NCBI GenBank assembly: GCA_049604415.1
Contig: JBMYTN010000013.1
Coordinates: 1-64,000, forward strand
Source: JBMYTN01 sp049604415
Lineage (GTDB): Bacteria; Pseudomonadota; Alphaproteobacteria; Rhodospirillales; Rhodospirillaceae
Reading direction: 5' to 3'
Length of the DNA stretch: 64,000 nt
Shown here one piece after another: positions 27,374 through 36,215 of this stretch (positions within the stretch are counted from its first letter, which is position 1; every line of letters starts with the position of its first letter). The position numbers and the translations under genes are program-made. The notes below the pieces were generated by a model, which was not told where the DNA came from, ran no database searches, and saw only the letters and a list, made by a program, of their open reading frames with translations.

Positions 27374-28600
27374 ATGGTGCATCGATTTCAGACCGCCCTG
27401 TTCGCCCTTTTCCTCGGCCTCAGCGTCACCTTTATTGGGCCCGCGCACAGAGCCCTGGCCGCAGACAGCGCGCAATGGGCCACGGTCCTGGAAAACGCCA
27501 AGGGGCAAACGGTCTATTGGAATGCCTGGTCCGGGGATGAAAAAATCAACGCCTATATCGCCTGGGTCGGCGAGCGGGTCGCCGAAGAATACGGCGTCAC
27601 CCTGCGCCATGTGAAAGTCTCCGATACGGCCTCGGTGGTGGCCCGGGTCTTGGCGGAAAGCACTGCCGGGCGCGACGAAGGCGGCTCTGTGGATCTGGTC
27701 TGGATCAATGGCGAAAACTTCCTGACCATGAAACAGGCCGAGCTGCTCTATGGGCCGTTTACCGAACTGCTGCCCAACACCGCCCTGACCGATCCGGAAA
27801 CCAATCCCGGCCTGCTGGTCGATTTCACCATCCCCACCGATGGGCTAGAAAGCCCCTGGGGCCTGTCCCAATTCGTCATCGCCTATGACACCGCCCGGGT
27901 GCCCGAACCGCCCCGGACCTTGGAGGCCATGGCAGAGTGGATCACCGCCAATCCGGGCCGCTTTGCCTATCCGGCCCCGCCGGACTTTATCGGCACCACC
28001 TTCCTGAAGCAGATCCTGGCCATGTCCGTCGCCGACCCGGCGGTGCTGGCCGCCCCGGTGGAGGAAGCCCAGTTCAATGAGGTCACCGCCCCGCTGTGGG
28101 CTTGGTTGGAAACAGTCCGCCCGGGCCTGTGGCGCAAGGGCGAGGTGTTCCCGACCAGCGGTCCGGCCCTGCGCAGCCTGCTCAATGATGGTGAGGTTGA
28201 CTTCTATCTCAGCTTCCATGCCGGGGATGCGACCTCCGCCATCGCCCAGGGCCAGATCCCGGAAACGGTGCGGACCTATATCCCGGAGCCCGGCAGCATC
28301 GCCAACACCCATTTTGTCGCCATCCCGTTTAACGCCAATGCCAAGGACGGGGCCAAGGTGGTGGCCAATTTCTTGCTCTCCCCGGAAGCCCAGGCGCGGA
28401 AGTTTGATCCGACCTATTGGGGCGATGACACCGTCTTGTCGCTGGAGCTGCTGAACCCGAAACAGCGCGATGCCTTTGACGCCGTGCCCCCGGGCATTGC
28501 CACCCTCGCCCCGAATCAGCGCGGTCTGGCCCTGCCGGAACCCCATCCGAGCTGGATGTCCCGAATCGAAAAGGAATGGCATAACCGGCATTCCCTCTAA
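27374..28600 (+). CDS. YnjB-like ABC transporter substrate-binding protein
   Basis: This 408-residue periplasmic binding protein has a signal peptide ending in ALA-AD (about residue 30). The mature part starts with VYWNAWSGDEKINAYIAWV and matches the YnjB group of extracellular solute-binding proteins. It is followed by a fused permease and an ATPase gene, giving a full YnjBCD importer. The substrate of this group is not known. ATG 27374 and TTG 27371 are both possible starts behind AAGGA. The neighbourhood with metZ suggests, weakly, a sulfur- or methionine-related solute. Confidence 0.85.
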   Translation: MVHRFQTALFALFLGLSVTFIGPAHRALAADSAQWATVLENAKGQTVYWNAWSGDEKINAYIAWVGERVAEEYGVTLRHVKVSDTASVVARVLAESTAGRDEGGSVDLVWINGENFLTMKQAELLYGPFTELLPNTALTDPETNPGLLVDFTIPTDGLESPWGLSQFVIAYDTARVPEPPRTLEAMAEWITANPGRFAYPAPPDFIGTTFLKQILAMSVADPAVLAAPVEEAQFNEVTAPLWAWLETVRPGLWRKGEVFPTSGPALRSLLNDGEVDFYLSFHAGDATSAIAQGQIPETVRTYIPEPGSIANTHFVAIPFNANAKDGAKVVANFLLSPEAQARKFDPTYWGDDTVLSLELLNPKQRDAFDAVPPGIATLAPNQRGLALPEPHPSWMSRIEKEWHNRHSL

Positions 28601-28642
28601 GGAGGCCAAGCGGGACTTCAGAAAAGTCTCAGAGCAAGTCCC

Positions 28643-30328
28643 ATGGTCCGGTTGTTTCCTCCGTTAACTCTCGCGCTTTTGATCCTGCCTGTGCTGGCCG
28701 GGATCGTCGGCACCTTGTTGCCCGCCCTAGGGATTGCCCCGGGCATCGGAGTCCCGGTCGGCCTCAGCCTGGATCCGGTCCGGGAGCTATTGGCTTTTCC
28801 CGGGATCTGGCGCTCCGCCGCGCTCAGCCTGTGGATCGGGCTGGCCGCCGGGCTGCTCTCCTTCCTGGTGGTCATTGGCGCGGTGATCGCCGCCTTGGGC
28901 ACGCCGTGGTTTGAGCGCCTGTCCCGGGCCTGCCTGCCGGTCCTGGCCTTACCCCATGTCGCCGCCGCCTTGGGGCTGGCCTTTTTGCTCGCACCGTCGG
29001 GTTGGATTGTCCGCGCCCTCTCGCCGGGCTTAACCGGCTGGACCCTGCCCCCGGATTGGGCCACGGTCCAGGATCCCTATGGCCTCGCCGCCATCCTCTG
29101 TCTGACCCTGAAAGAAAGCGCCTATTTGCTGTTGATGGTCGGCGCCGCCTTGGGCCAGATCCCGGCCCAGCGCAGCTTGAACATTTCCCGCAGCTTGGGC
29201 CATGACCCGGCCCGGGCGGTGCTGTTGGGGGTGCTGCCGCAGCTCTACCCCCTGATCCGCCTGCCGGTTTACGCCATCCTGGCCTATGGCATCAGCACCC
29301 TGGAAATCGCCCTGATCCTGGGCCCGACCACGCCGCCCACCCTCGCCGTGCTGGTGCTGCAAGGCTTTTCCGACCCCGATCTCAGCGCCCATCTGCCCGC
29401 TGCGGCCGGAGCGATCCTGCAATTGATCCTGGTGGTGATCGGCCTGGGGCTGTGGTGGCTTGGCGAGCGGGCCTGTGTCGCCCTCGCCCGGCGCTGGAGC
29501 CGCAGCGGCCCCGCCCCGGCCTCGGCCCGCCAAGGCTGGCGCTTGTCTGTGGGACGGGAGGGCTATGGCACCGGGATCGTGCTTTGTTTGGTTTTGGCCG
29601 CCGGTGTGCTGCTTGCTCTGGCGCTTTGGTCCGTGACTTGGCGCTGGCCCTGGCCCGAGCCCTGGCCAACGGACTTTTCGCTCCGGCTTTGGCTGCAACA
29701 GGAAAGCCGCTTGCTGTGGCTGCTGCAAAACAGCCTCAGCGTCGCCTTGGCCAGCACCGCCCTGGCGCTGATCCTGGCCCTGGGCTGCCTGGAATATGAA
29801 CGCCGCCTGGACCGCCATCCCAGCCGCTGGGTCGAGGGCCTGATTTATCTGCCCCTGCTGGTGCCGCAAATCGGCTTTCTGTTCGGGGTCCAGGTCTTCG
29901 TCGTCGCCGGAGGCCTCGATGGTGGTCTGCTGGCCGTGACCTTGCTGCATTTGCTGTTCGTGCTGCCCTATGTCTATCTGGCCTTGGCTGGCCCCTATCG
30001 GCGGCTGGATCCGCGTTATGCTCGGACCGCCCAATGCTTGGGCGCAGGAGCCAATCGGCAGTTCTGGCGGGTGGTCCTGCCCCTGATCGCCCGCCCAATC
30101 CTGTTTGCCGCCGCCATTGGCATTGCGGTCAGCACGGCGCAATATTTGCCGACCCTGTTCGCGGGCGGCGGGCGGGTGCCGACCCTGACCACCGAGGCCG
30201 TCTCCCTGGCCGCTGGGGCCGACCGGCGACTGATCGGGCTCCATGGCTTCCTGCAAAGCTTGCTGCCCCTGATCGCCCTCAGCCTCGCCCTGCTCTGGCC
30301 CCTGCGCGGCGAAAGGAGGCCGCAATGA
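28643..30328 (+). CDS. YnjC-like ABC transporter permease (fused, two domains)
   Basis: This 561-residue inner-membrane protein contains two MetI-like permease halves joined in one chain, about twelve hydrophobic helices in all. An EAA-type loop lies in each half (SRSLGHDPARAVLLGVLPQ in the first, AQCLGAGANRQFWRVVLPL in the second). A hydrophilic linker near residues 275-310 separates them. A fused permease is typical of ThiP- and YnjC-type importers, which work with one binding protein and one ATPase dimer. It overlaps the ATPase gene by four bases. Confidence 0.88.
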   Translation: MVRLFPPLTLALLILPVLAGIVGTLLPALGIAPGIGVPVGLSLDPVRELLAFPGIWRSAALSLWIGLAAGLLSFLVVIGAVIAALGTPWFERLSRACLPVLALPHVAAALGLAFLLAPSGWIVRALSPGLTGWTLPPDWATVQDPYGLAAILCLTLKESAYLLLMVGAALGQIPAQRSLNISRSLGHDPARAVLLGVLPQLYPLIRLPVYAILAYGISTLEIALILGPTTPPTLAVLVLQGFSDPDLSAHLPAAAGAILQLILVVIGLGLWWLGERACVALARRWSRSGPAPASARQGWRLSVGREGYGTGIVLCLVLAAGVLLALALWSVTWRWPWPEPWPTDFSLRLWLQQESRLLWLLQNSLSVALASTALALILALGCLEYERRLDRHPSRWVEGLIYLPLLVPQIGFLFGVQVFVVAGGLDGGLLAVTLLHLLFVLPYVYLALAGPYRRLDPRYARTAQCLGAGANRQFWRVVLPLIARPILFAAAIGIAVSTAQYLPTLFAGGGRVPTLTTEAVSLAAGADRRLIGLHGFLQSLLPLIALSLALLWPLRGERRPQ

Positions 30329-30978
30329 CCTTAAGACTAGAGGCCGTGACCCTGTCCGCCCCCGGTGCGCCCCGGGAGACGCCGCTCTTTGCACCCCTCA
30401 GCTTGAGCATCGCCCCAGGTGAAGTGGTGACGGTGATGGGGCCATCGGGCTGCGGGAAGTCCTCCTTGCTCGATTTCCTCTGTGGCACCTTGCCGGGCCG
30501 CTTCACCCCCCAAGGCGCTGCCTTTCTGGACGACCAGCCCTTGGCGGGCCTGCCGCCGGAGCGCCGACGACTCGGCATTCTGTTCCAGGACGATCTGCTG
30601 TTCCCGCATCTGAGCGTCGGGGATAATCTGGCCTTTGGCCTGCCGCGCGACGCAGCCGGATCCCGCAGCCGGGCCGACCGCCGCGCCCTTATTGAGAATG
30701 CGCTGGCCCAAGCCGGGCTGGAGGGTCTGGCCGAGCGCCACCCGGCCACCCTATCCGGCGGCCAGCGCGCCCGGGCCTCGGTGCTCCGCGTGCTTCTGTC
30801 CAAGCCCCGCGCCTTGCTGCTTGATGAGCCGTTTTCCAAGCTGGATGCGGATCTGCGAATGCGGTTTCGCGATTTCGTCTTTGACCATGCCGCCGAGGCC
30901 GGGCTGCCTTGCTTGTTGGTGACCCACGACCCGGAAGACGCTCGGGGGCGGATCATCAGTTTGGAACAGCATGGTTGA
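30325..30978 (+). CDS. YnjD-like ABC transporter ATP-binding protein
   Basis: This 217-residue ATPase energises the YnjBC-type importer. Walker A is GPSGCGKSS, the signature is LSGGQRARAS and Walker B is ALLLDEPFSKLD, followed by the switch His in VTHDPED. It is short, lacking the C-terminal regulatory domain of larger sugar-type ATPases. ATG 30325 follows AAAGGAGG and overlaps the permease stop (ATGA), so the three genes form one operon. Confidence 0.92.
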   Translation: MTLRLEAVTLSAPGAPRETPLFAPLSLSIAPGEVVTVMGPSGCGKSSLLDFLCGTLPGRFTPQGAAFLDDQPLAGLPPERRRLGILFQDDLLFPHLSVGDNLAFGLPRDAAGSRSRADRRALIENALAQAGLEGLAERHPATLSGGQRARASVLRVLLSKPRALLLDEPFSKLDADLRMRFRDFVFDHAAEAGLPCLLVTHDPEDARGRIISLEQHG

Positions 30979-31009
30979 CGCCAAAAGCGCCGCTGGGTAG
31001 GGTCTGGGG

Positions 31010-31064
31010 ATCGTGGTGATTTGCCGACCGGCTTGCGGCCACGTTAAACAATTCGCTAAAGAGG
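31010..31064 (+). promoter_or_regulatory. SAM-II riboswitch upstream of metZ
   Basis: The sequence TCGTGGTGATTTG (31011-31023), CCGGCTTGCGGCCACG (31028-31043) and TTAAACAATTCGCTAAAG (31044-31061) matches the conserved SAM-II (metA motif) aptamer of alphaproteobacteria, including the GTGG/CCAC stem P1 and the pseudoknot-forming CGCTAAAG. It binds S-adenosylmethionine and represses methionine synthesis genes. Its place upstream of metZ fits. Confidence 0.92.
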
Positions 31065-31076
31065 TCGCTCCGATAG

Positions 31077-31108
31077 GGATCCGGCCTCCGCAGCACGGGT
31101 CCTTTTTT
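31077..31108 (+). terminator. Terminator hairpin after the SAM-II aptamer
   Basis: GGATCCG (31077-31083) pairs with CGGGTCC (31096-31102) with one G-U pair, and TTTTTT follows. It lies between the aptamer and the metZ start, so SAM binding could control transcription through it. Confidence 0.8.
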
Positions 31109-31166
31109 GTTTGGCGCAGCGCCTTAAGATGAGCGCGCGCCAACCCAGCTTCGGAGCTTTGCGTTG

Positions 31167-32396
31167 ATGAAAGACCTTCCGACCGATTTGTCCGCCGACC
31201 TCGCCTTTGATGGTCCCGATGGCTTCAGCGCCCAGACCCATATGGTGCGCGGCGGCCTGGCCCGATCCGGCCATAGCGAAACCAGCGAGGCGCTATATCT
31301 GAACTCCGGCTATGTCTACGGTGCTGCGGAGGAGGCCGAGGCCGCCTTTGACGGCAGTCTGGACCGTTATGTCTATTCCCGTTTCGCCAACCCCACCGTC
31401 AGCGTGTTTGAAACCCGCCTGGCCCTGGCCGAGGGCGCAACCCATTGCCGGGCCACCGCCAGCGGAATGGCGGCGGTCAATGCGGCATTGATGTCCCTGG
31501 TCAAAACCGGCGACCGGGTGGTGGCCGCCAAGGAGCTGTTCGGCTCCTGCTCCTGGATTGTCTCCGAATTGCTGCCGAAATTCGGCGTTCAAACCGAATT
31601 TGTTGCCGCCGAAGACGACGCGGCCTGGGAGGAAGCCCTGTCTCGCCCGGCCAAGGCGGTGTTCCTGGAAAGCCCCTCCAACCCCAATCTGCGGGTCATT
31701 GACCTGCGCAAGGTTGCTGCGCTGAGCCACCAGGCCGGAGCCAAGCTGGTGGTCGACAATGCCTTTGCCACCCCCTATTTGCAGCGGCCTTTGGCGCTGG
31801 GGGCGGACATTGTCATCCACTCCGCAACCAAATTCATCGATGGCCAGGGCCGCACCATGGGTGGGGCGGTGCTGACCAATGATCCGGAGTATGTGGAGAA
31901 CGATCTGGGGCCGTTTTTGCGCCATACCGGCCCCTGTATTGCGCCCTTCAATGCCTGGACCATGCTGAAAGGCCTGGAAACCCTGGGCCTGCGCATGGAC
32001 CGCCATTGTGCCAATGCCCTGGCCGTGGCCAAGCTGCTGGAAGCCCATCCGGCAGTGGCCCAGGTGTTTTATCCGGGTCTGGAAAGCCATCCCCGCCATG
32101 CAGTCGCCATGGGGCAAATGTCCCAGGGTGGTGCGGTGCTGGCGCTGGATCTGGCAGGCGGCAAGGAGGCGGCCTTTGGGTTCCTCAACGGCCTGACCCT
32201 GATCGACATTTCCAACAATCTGGGCGATGCCAAGACTTTGGCCTGTCATCCGGCCACCACCACACATCAGCGGCTGAGCCCAGAAGAAAAGGCCGAACAA
32301 GGCATCACGCCGGGCCTGATCCGGATCTCCGTGGGTCTGGAAGCCGAGGCCGATCTGTTGGCCGACCTGTCCCGGGCCTTGGACAGCTTGGTCTAA
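31167..32396 (+). CDS. metZ: O-succinylhomoserine sulfhydrylase MetZ
   Basis: MetZ converts O-succinylhomoserine and sulfide directly to homocysteine in methionine synthesis. The 409-residue Cys/Met metabolism PLP enzyme has the PLP-lysine motif SATKFIDGQGR and the Tyr/Arg substrate region VYSRFANPT. The FIDGQGR variant fits MetZ better than cystathionine gamma-synthase, though the families are close. ATG 31167 follows GGAG by ten bases; a TTG three bases earlier is possible. A SAM-II riboswitch and terminator control it. Confidence 0.9.
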   Translation: MKDLPTDLSADLAFDGPDGFSAQTHMVRGGLARSGHSETSEALYLNSGYVYGAAEEAEAAFDGSLDRYVYSRFANPTVSVFETRLALAEGATHCRATASGMAAVNAALMSLVKTGDRVVAAKELFGSCSWIVSELLPKFGVQTEFVAAEDDAAWEEALSRPAKAVFLESPSNPNLRVIDLRKVAALSHQAGAKLVVDNAFATPYLQRPLALGADIVIHSATKFIDGQGRTMGGAVLTNDPEYVENDLGPFLRHTGPCIAPFNAWTMLKGLETLGLRMDRHCANALAVAKLLEAHPAVAQVFYPGLESHPRHAVAMGQMSQGGAVLALDLAGGKEAAFGFLNGLTLIDISNNLGDAKTLACHPATTTHQRLSPEEKAEQGITPGLIRISVGLEAEADLLADLSRALDSLV

Positions 32397-32425
32397 AAAA
32401 CTTTTGCCAAGACCAATCGGATTGA

Positions 32426-32456
32426 AAGTTGAGATGGTTTCACCCCATCTCAACTT
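32426..32456 (+). repeat. Perfect 12-bp inverted repeat between metZ and apaG
   Basis: AAGTTGAGATGG (32426-32437) and CCATCTCAACTT (32445-32456) are perfect inverted copies around a 7-base loop. No T-run follows on either strand beyond TCATG. It lies 30 bases after the metZ stop and may be a terminator-like 3' stabiliser or an operator. Confidence 0.7.
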
Positions 32457-32512
32457 CATGTACAACTGCCGACCAATCCCGTCCCAAACCGTAAAGGCTA
32501 TTGGTTCCCGCC

Positions 32513-32905
32513 ATGTATGAAGCCGTGACCCGAGGCGTGCGCATCACTGTGATTCCGGTGTTTCTGGAGGATCAATCCTCACCGGAAAACGCTCACTATG
32601 TCTGGGCCTATCAGGTCACGATCCAGAATACGGGCACGGAAACGGTGCAATTGCTGTCCCGGCATTGGATCATCACCGATGCGGCAGGCAAGGTGCAGGA
32701 CGTCAAAGGCGCTGGGGTGGTCGGCGAACAACCGGTCCTGGCCCCGGGTCAGAGCTTCGAATATACCAGCGGCGCGCCATTGGCGACCCCGACGGGCTTT
32801 ATGGGTGGCAGCTACACCATGCGCACCGCAGGCGGTGAAGCCTTCGAAGCTGCAATCCCGACCTTTAGCCTGGATAGCCCGCATTTGGATATCCAGCTGC
32901 ATTAG
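32513..32905 (+). CDS. apaG: ApaG family protein
   Basis: The 130-residue protein matches ApaG, a beta-sandwich (fibronectin III-like) domain linked in enterobacteria to cobalt/magnesium efflux and Ap4A metabolism; its biochemical role is unclear. Conserved stretches are YVWAYQVTIQN, LLSRHWIITD and the glycine-rich GAPLATPTGFMGGSY. ATG 32513 gives the usual N-terminus MYEAVTRGVRI. Position after metZ is conserved in several alphaproteobacteria. Confidence 0.94.
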   Translation: MYEAVTRGVRITVIPVFLEDQSSPENAHYVWAYQVTIQNTGTETVQLLSRHWIITDAAGKVQDVKGAGVVGEQPVLAPGQSFEYTSGAPLATPTGFMGGSYTMRTAGGEAFEAAIPTFSLDSPHLDIQLH

Positions 32906-33178
32906 AATCCCAACATATTGATTTTCATCCGGGTTTTTCACCGGATGACTCCGCCTTGCATCCTCATCGGGCGGCATGGGATCGAAAATTCAAAACCCTC
33001 GATCACCTAAAAGTTACACAAGGGCAATCCGGTTTCTCGCTTGCGTCGTAGTATCACCATGTCCACCTATGAACGGTGCGACGCGGCGCAGAGCCTTCTG
33101 CGGGTCCATAGTCTTGGTTGGATTTTGCCGCGCACCTGTTCTGTCCGTCCTTGTTTGTCCTTGAAGGGAATCGCTCCC

Positions 33179-33877
33179 ATGCGCACTCAAACCCCCATCG
33201 ACCGCTCCCCGGCTGCCCGTGACTATCGGGAGGCTTCGGGCGGTGGTTCTGCGGATGCCGTCTCCCCTGCCGACAAGCCGACCGAAGCCATCGGTCCCGG
33301 TGGGGTCGAAGGCCGCCCGAGCCGGGAAGAGGCCGAAAAAGCTGTCCGCACCCTGTTGCGCTGGACCGGTGACAATCCGGACCGCGAGGGCCTGATCGAT
33401 ACCCCGAAGCGGGTGGTGAAGGCCTGGGAAGAGTTTTTTGAAGGCTATAATACCGATCCGGAAGAAAGCCTGCGTGCGACCTTTGAAGAGGTCGATGGCT
33501 ATGACGAAATGGTCGTGCTGCGTGACATCCGGATCGAAAGCCATTGCGAGCACCATGTGGTGCCGGTGATCGGCAAGGCCCATATCGGCTATCTGCCCAA
33601 CAAGCGGGTGGTCGGGATCTCCAAGCTGGCCCGGGTGTTGGAAATGTATGCCAAACGCCTGCAGATCCAGGAAACCCTGACCGCCCAGGTGGCCAACACC
33701 ATCCAGCGGGTGTTGGAGCCCAAGGGCGTGGCTGTGGTGATCGAAGCCGCACACCAATGCATGACCACGCGGGGCATCAAAAAGCCCGGCGTGACCATGG
33801 TGACCAGCCGGATGCTGGGCGAGTTCCGCACCAACAGCGACACCCGCAAAGAATTCCTGAACTTTATCGGCAAGTAG
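33179..33877 (+). CDS. folE: GTP cyclohydrolase I FolE
   Basis: FolE turns GTP into dihydroneopterin triphosphate, the first step to tetrahydrofolate. The 232-residue protein has a disordered 45-residue N-terminus, then the catalytic domain with zinc ligands in ESHCEHH and HQCMTTRG, and the motif ISKLARV. The C-terminus MLGEFRTNSDTRKEFL is typical. ATG 33179 has GAAGGGA upstream. A terminator hairpin follows the gene. Confidence 0.96.
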   Translation: MRTQTPIDRSPAARDYREASGGGSADAVSPADKPTEAIGPGGVEGRPSREEAEKAVRTLLRWTGDNPDREGLIDTPKRVVKAWEEFFEGYNTDPEESLRATFEEVDGYDEMVVLRDIRIESHCEHHVVPVIGKAHIGYLPNKRVVGISKLARVLEMYAKRLQIQETLTAQVANTIQRVLEPKGVAVVIEAAHQCMTTRGIKKPGVTMVTSRMLGEFRTNSDTRKEFLNFIGK

Positions 33878-33914
33878 CCGCTGCCCGAAATCGGGTCCGT
33901 TACAGCTCTGCACT

Positions 33915-33966
33915 ACCCTTCTGAAGGGTCCCAATGGGGGGATTGTGAAATCTCCCCATTCTTTCT
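33915..33966 (+). terminator. Hairpins downstream of folE
   Basis: A short stem ACCCTT/AAGGGT (33915-33929) is followed by a 12-bp stem (33933-33944 with 33949-33960, one G-U pair, loop GTGA) and CTTTCTG. The second hairpin is a likely intrinsic terminator of folE despite its weak U-run. Confidence 0.6.
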
Positions 33967-34092
33967 GCGCCCTCTTCCCCCGCAGCGGCAAAACCGCTAC
34001 AACCGTATTGGGGGAATTCCTTCGCAGCTGCACAACCTTGTGCTCGCCGACCGAGGATCCCTTGCTTCCTTCGCCAGGGATCCAGAGCGGCC

Positions 34093-35541
34093 ATGATCGA
34101 CCTTAGACCCGTCGCCATGATTATCGGCGTGCTGCTGTGCATTCTGGCCGCTGGCATGACCCTGCCTGCGGCCGTCGATGCCGCTGTGGGCAATCGGGAT
34201 TGGACCGTCTTCGCCATTTCCAGCCTGATGACCGTTTTCATCGGCCTGGCCCTGGTGCTGACCTGCCGGGCGGACGACTTCCGCATCAATTTGCGGCAGG
34301 CCTTTATCATGACCAATCTGATCTGGGTCACGCTGCCGGCCTTTGCCGCCCTGCCCTTCATGTTCTCAGAGCTCGGCCTGTCCTATACGGATGCGTATTT
34401 TGAGGCCATGAGCGGCATCACCACCACCGGCTCCACGGTGATTGTCGGTTTGGATTATGCGCCGCCGGGGATCTTGCTCTGGCGCGGCATCCTGCAATGG
34501 ATGGGCGGCATCGGCATCATCATCATGGCCCTGACCATCCTGCCGATGCTGCGGGTGGGCGGCATGCAGCTGTTCAAGGTCGAGGCCTTTGAAGCCCAGG
34601 AAAAAGTCCTGCCCCGGGCGACCCAGCTGGCCTCGGCCCTAACGATGATTTATGTGCTGCTGACCTCGGTTTGGGCGATCATGCTGTATATGGCGGGCAT
34701 GGAGAGCCTGGATGCGGTGGTCCATGCCATGACCACCATTGCCACCGGCGGCTATTCCACGGTGGATGGCTCGGTCGGCCATTTTGACAGCGCCCTGATC
34801 GATGCCATCATCACCGTGGGCATGGTGATGGGGGCCATCCCCTTCTTGCTCTATTTCCAAATGATGCGGGGCAAGCCGTTGTCCTTGTTCGCCGATAGCC
34901 AGGTGCAATGGTTTCTAGCCAGTGCCGGGGCCGGGGTGATCGCCGTCAGCTTCTGGCTGTGGTGGGATCAGGGCTTTGATCCGCTCAATGCCCTACGCTA
35001 TGGCAGTTTCAACACCGTCTCGGTGATGACCGGAACCGGTTATGCCACGGCGGACTATTGGCAATGGTCCGGCGTGGCGGTGACGATTTTGTTCTATTTG
35101 ATGTTTGTCGGCGGCTGTGCCGGGTCGACCTCCTGCGGCATTAAGATCTTCCGCTTGCAGGTCTTGGCGGCAACGGCCCGGATCCAGATTTTGCGGCTGT
35201 TGCAGCCCCATGGCGTTTTCATCGCCTATTATAACAAGCGCCCGATTGATGAGTCCGTTTCCGCCTCGGTGATGGGCTTCTTCTTCCTCTATGGGCTCTC
35301 CGTCGGGGTGCTGGCCATTGCGCTCAGCTTTTTGGGGCTGGATTTCATCACCGCCCTGACCGGGGCCGCCACCGCGATTTCCAATGTTGGCCCGGGCCTG
35401 GGGTCAATCATCGGCCCGGCGGGCAATTTTGCCTCCATGCCCGATGCGGCGAAATGGCTGCTGTCCGGCGGCATGCTGCTGGGCCGCCTGGAGCTGTTCA
35501 CCGTCCTGGTGATGCTTGTGCCGCAATTTTGGCGGGATTAA
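34093..35541 (+). CDS. trkH: Potassium uptake protein TrkH
   Basis: This 482-residue inner-membrane protein is the K+-translocating subunit of the Trk system. It has the four pore-loop repeats, seen as MSGITTTGSTV, TTIATGGYSTVDGS, VSVMTGTGYATADY and AISNVGPGLGSI, and about ten hydrophobic helices. TrkH works with the NAD-binding TrkA, which is not in this window. It stands alone, with a toxin gene converging on its 3' end 13 bases away. Confidence 0.95.
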   Translation: MIDLRPVAMIIGVLLCILAAGMTLPAAVDAAVGNRDWTVFAISSLMTVFIGLALVLTCRADDFRINLRQAFIMTNLIWVTLPAFAALPFMFSELGLSYTDAYFEAMSGITTTGSTVIVGLDYAPPGILLWRGILQWMGGIGIIIMALTILPMLRVGGMQLFKVEAFEAQEKVLPRATQLASALTMIYVLLTSVWAIMLYMAGMESLDAVVHAMTTIATGGYSTVDGSVGHFDSALIDAIITVGMVMGAIPFLLYFQMMRGKPLSLFADSQVQWFLASAGAGVIAVSFWLWWDQGFDPLNALRYGSFNTVSVMTGTGYATADYWQWSGVAVTILFYLMFVGGCAGSTSCGIKIFRLQVLAATARIQILRLLQPHGVFIAYYNKRPIDESVSASVMGFFFLYGLSVGVLAIALSFLGLDFITALTGAATAISNVGPGLGSIIGPAGNFASMPDAAKWLLSGGMLLGRLELFTVLVMLVPQFWRD

Positions 35542-35554
35542 GCATCTAGTTTGT

Positions 35555-35902
35555 TTACCTGTGTTTTGTCGGTGACCGACGTGCTCGGATCAAATCTTCC
35601 ATGGCATGAAATCGATTGCGACCAACAATCGCGAACACCTCTACGACTTTCGCGGTACTGTCGACTCTGTATGCCACCCTCAGCCCACCGATGCTCTGAA
35701 GGCAGCGCCATTCACTGTTCCGGCCTCCAATACCCGGGCTTTGCATCGGGTGTTTGGCCAGATTGGCGATTCTGGCACGTAAAGTGGCAAAGTATGATCG
35801 GGCATGCTCAACGCCCCATTGCCGTTTTGAATAGGCGTATTCACGATCTAAATCGGCCAGTGCTTCAGACCGTATTCGGACCAAGTATTGAGGGTCCCCC
35901 AT
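35555..35902 (-). CDS. parE: ParE/RelE-family toxin
   Basis: The 115-residue basic protein has the ParE/RelE fold pattern: YLVRIRSEALADLDREYAYSKRQ in the first helices and LRVAYRVDSTAKVVEVFAIVGRN in the strands near the C-terminus. ParE toxins poison gyrase, while RelE toxins cleave mRNA; which applies is not certain. It overlaps the antitoxin stop in a TAATG arrangement and converges with trkH. The bases look less GC-rich than the neighbours, consistent with a mobile module. Confidence 0.88.
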   Translation of the reverse strand: MGDPQYLVRIRSEALADLDREYAYSKRQWGVEHARSYFATLRARIANLAKHPMQSPGIGGRNSEWRCLQSIGGLRVAYRVDSTAKVVEVFAIVGRNRFHAMEDLIRARRSPTKHR

Positions 35903-36192
35903 TACGAGGCTTGATCCGTTTCATCCTCAGAGTCTATGCGATCCATTGTCGCCTCGGCAGAGCGCCAAAAGTCTTCTTCAGAGAGCCAGTGGCCTTCGCC
36001 GCGTGTAACAGCATCAACTCTCGGTGCCAATATTGACTGCCAAGTTAGGGCATCCAATTCGGCTTCGCGCTCTTCCACCAAGCGCAGACCCTCTCGCAAA
36101 ATCTCGCTGGCATTTTGATAGCGGCCCCCTTCGACCAAATGGGAAATCAGGCTTTCTTGTTGATCGGTAAGAACGACATTTCGAGTGGGCAT
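35902..36192 (-). CDS. parD: ParD-like antitoxin
   Basis: This 96-residue protein has an N-terminal ribbon-helix-helix (MPTRNVVLTDQQESLI and the helix YQNASEILREGLRLVEERE), typical of ParD antitoxins that bind their own operator. The acidic C-terminal tail (DSEDETDQAS) probably wraps the toxin. ATG 36192 fits the family start; an upstream in-frame start at 36243 would run through the operator. It directly precedes the toxin gene. Confidence 0.88.
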   Translation of the reverse strand: MPTRNVVLTDQQESLISHLVEGGRYQNASEILREGLRLVEEREAELDALTWQSILAPRVDAVTRGEGHWLSEEDFWRSAEATMDRIDSEDETDQAS

Positions 36193-36215
36193 CGCCAACT
36201 CCCATAATGCTAAGA

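Noticed and set aside
29030..30394. 454-residue open frame antisense to the YnjC-like permease
   Set aside because: It is a shadow of the permease gene, dominated by Gln/Gly/Arg, with no domain.
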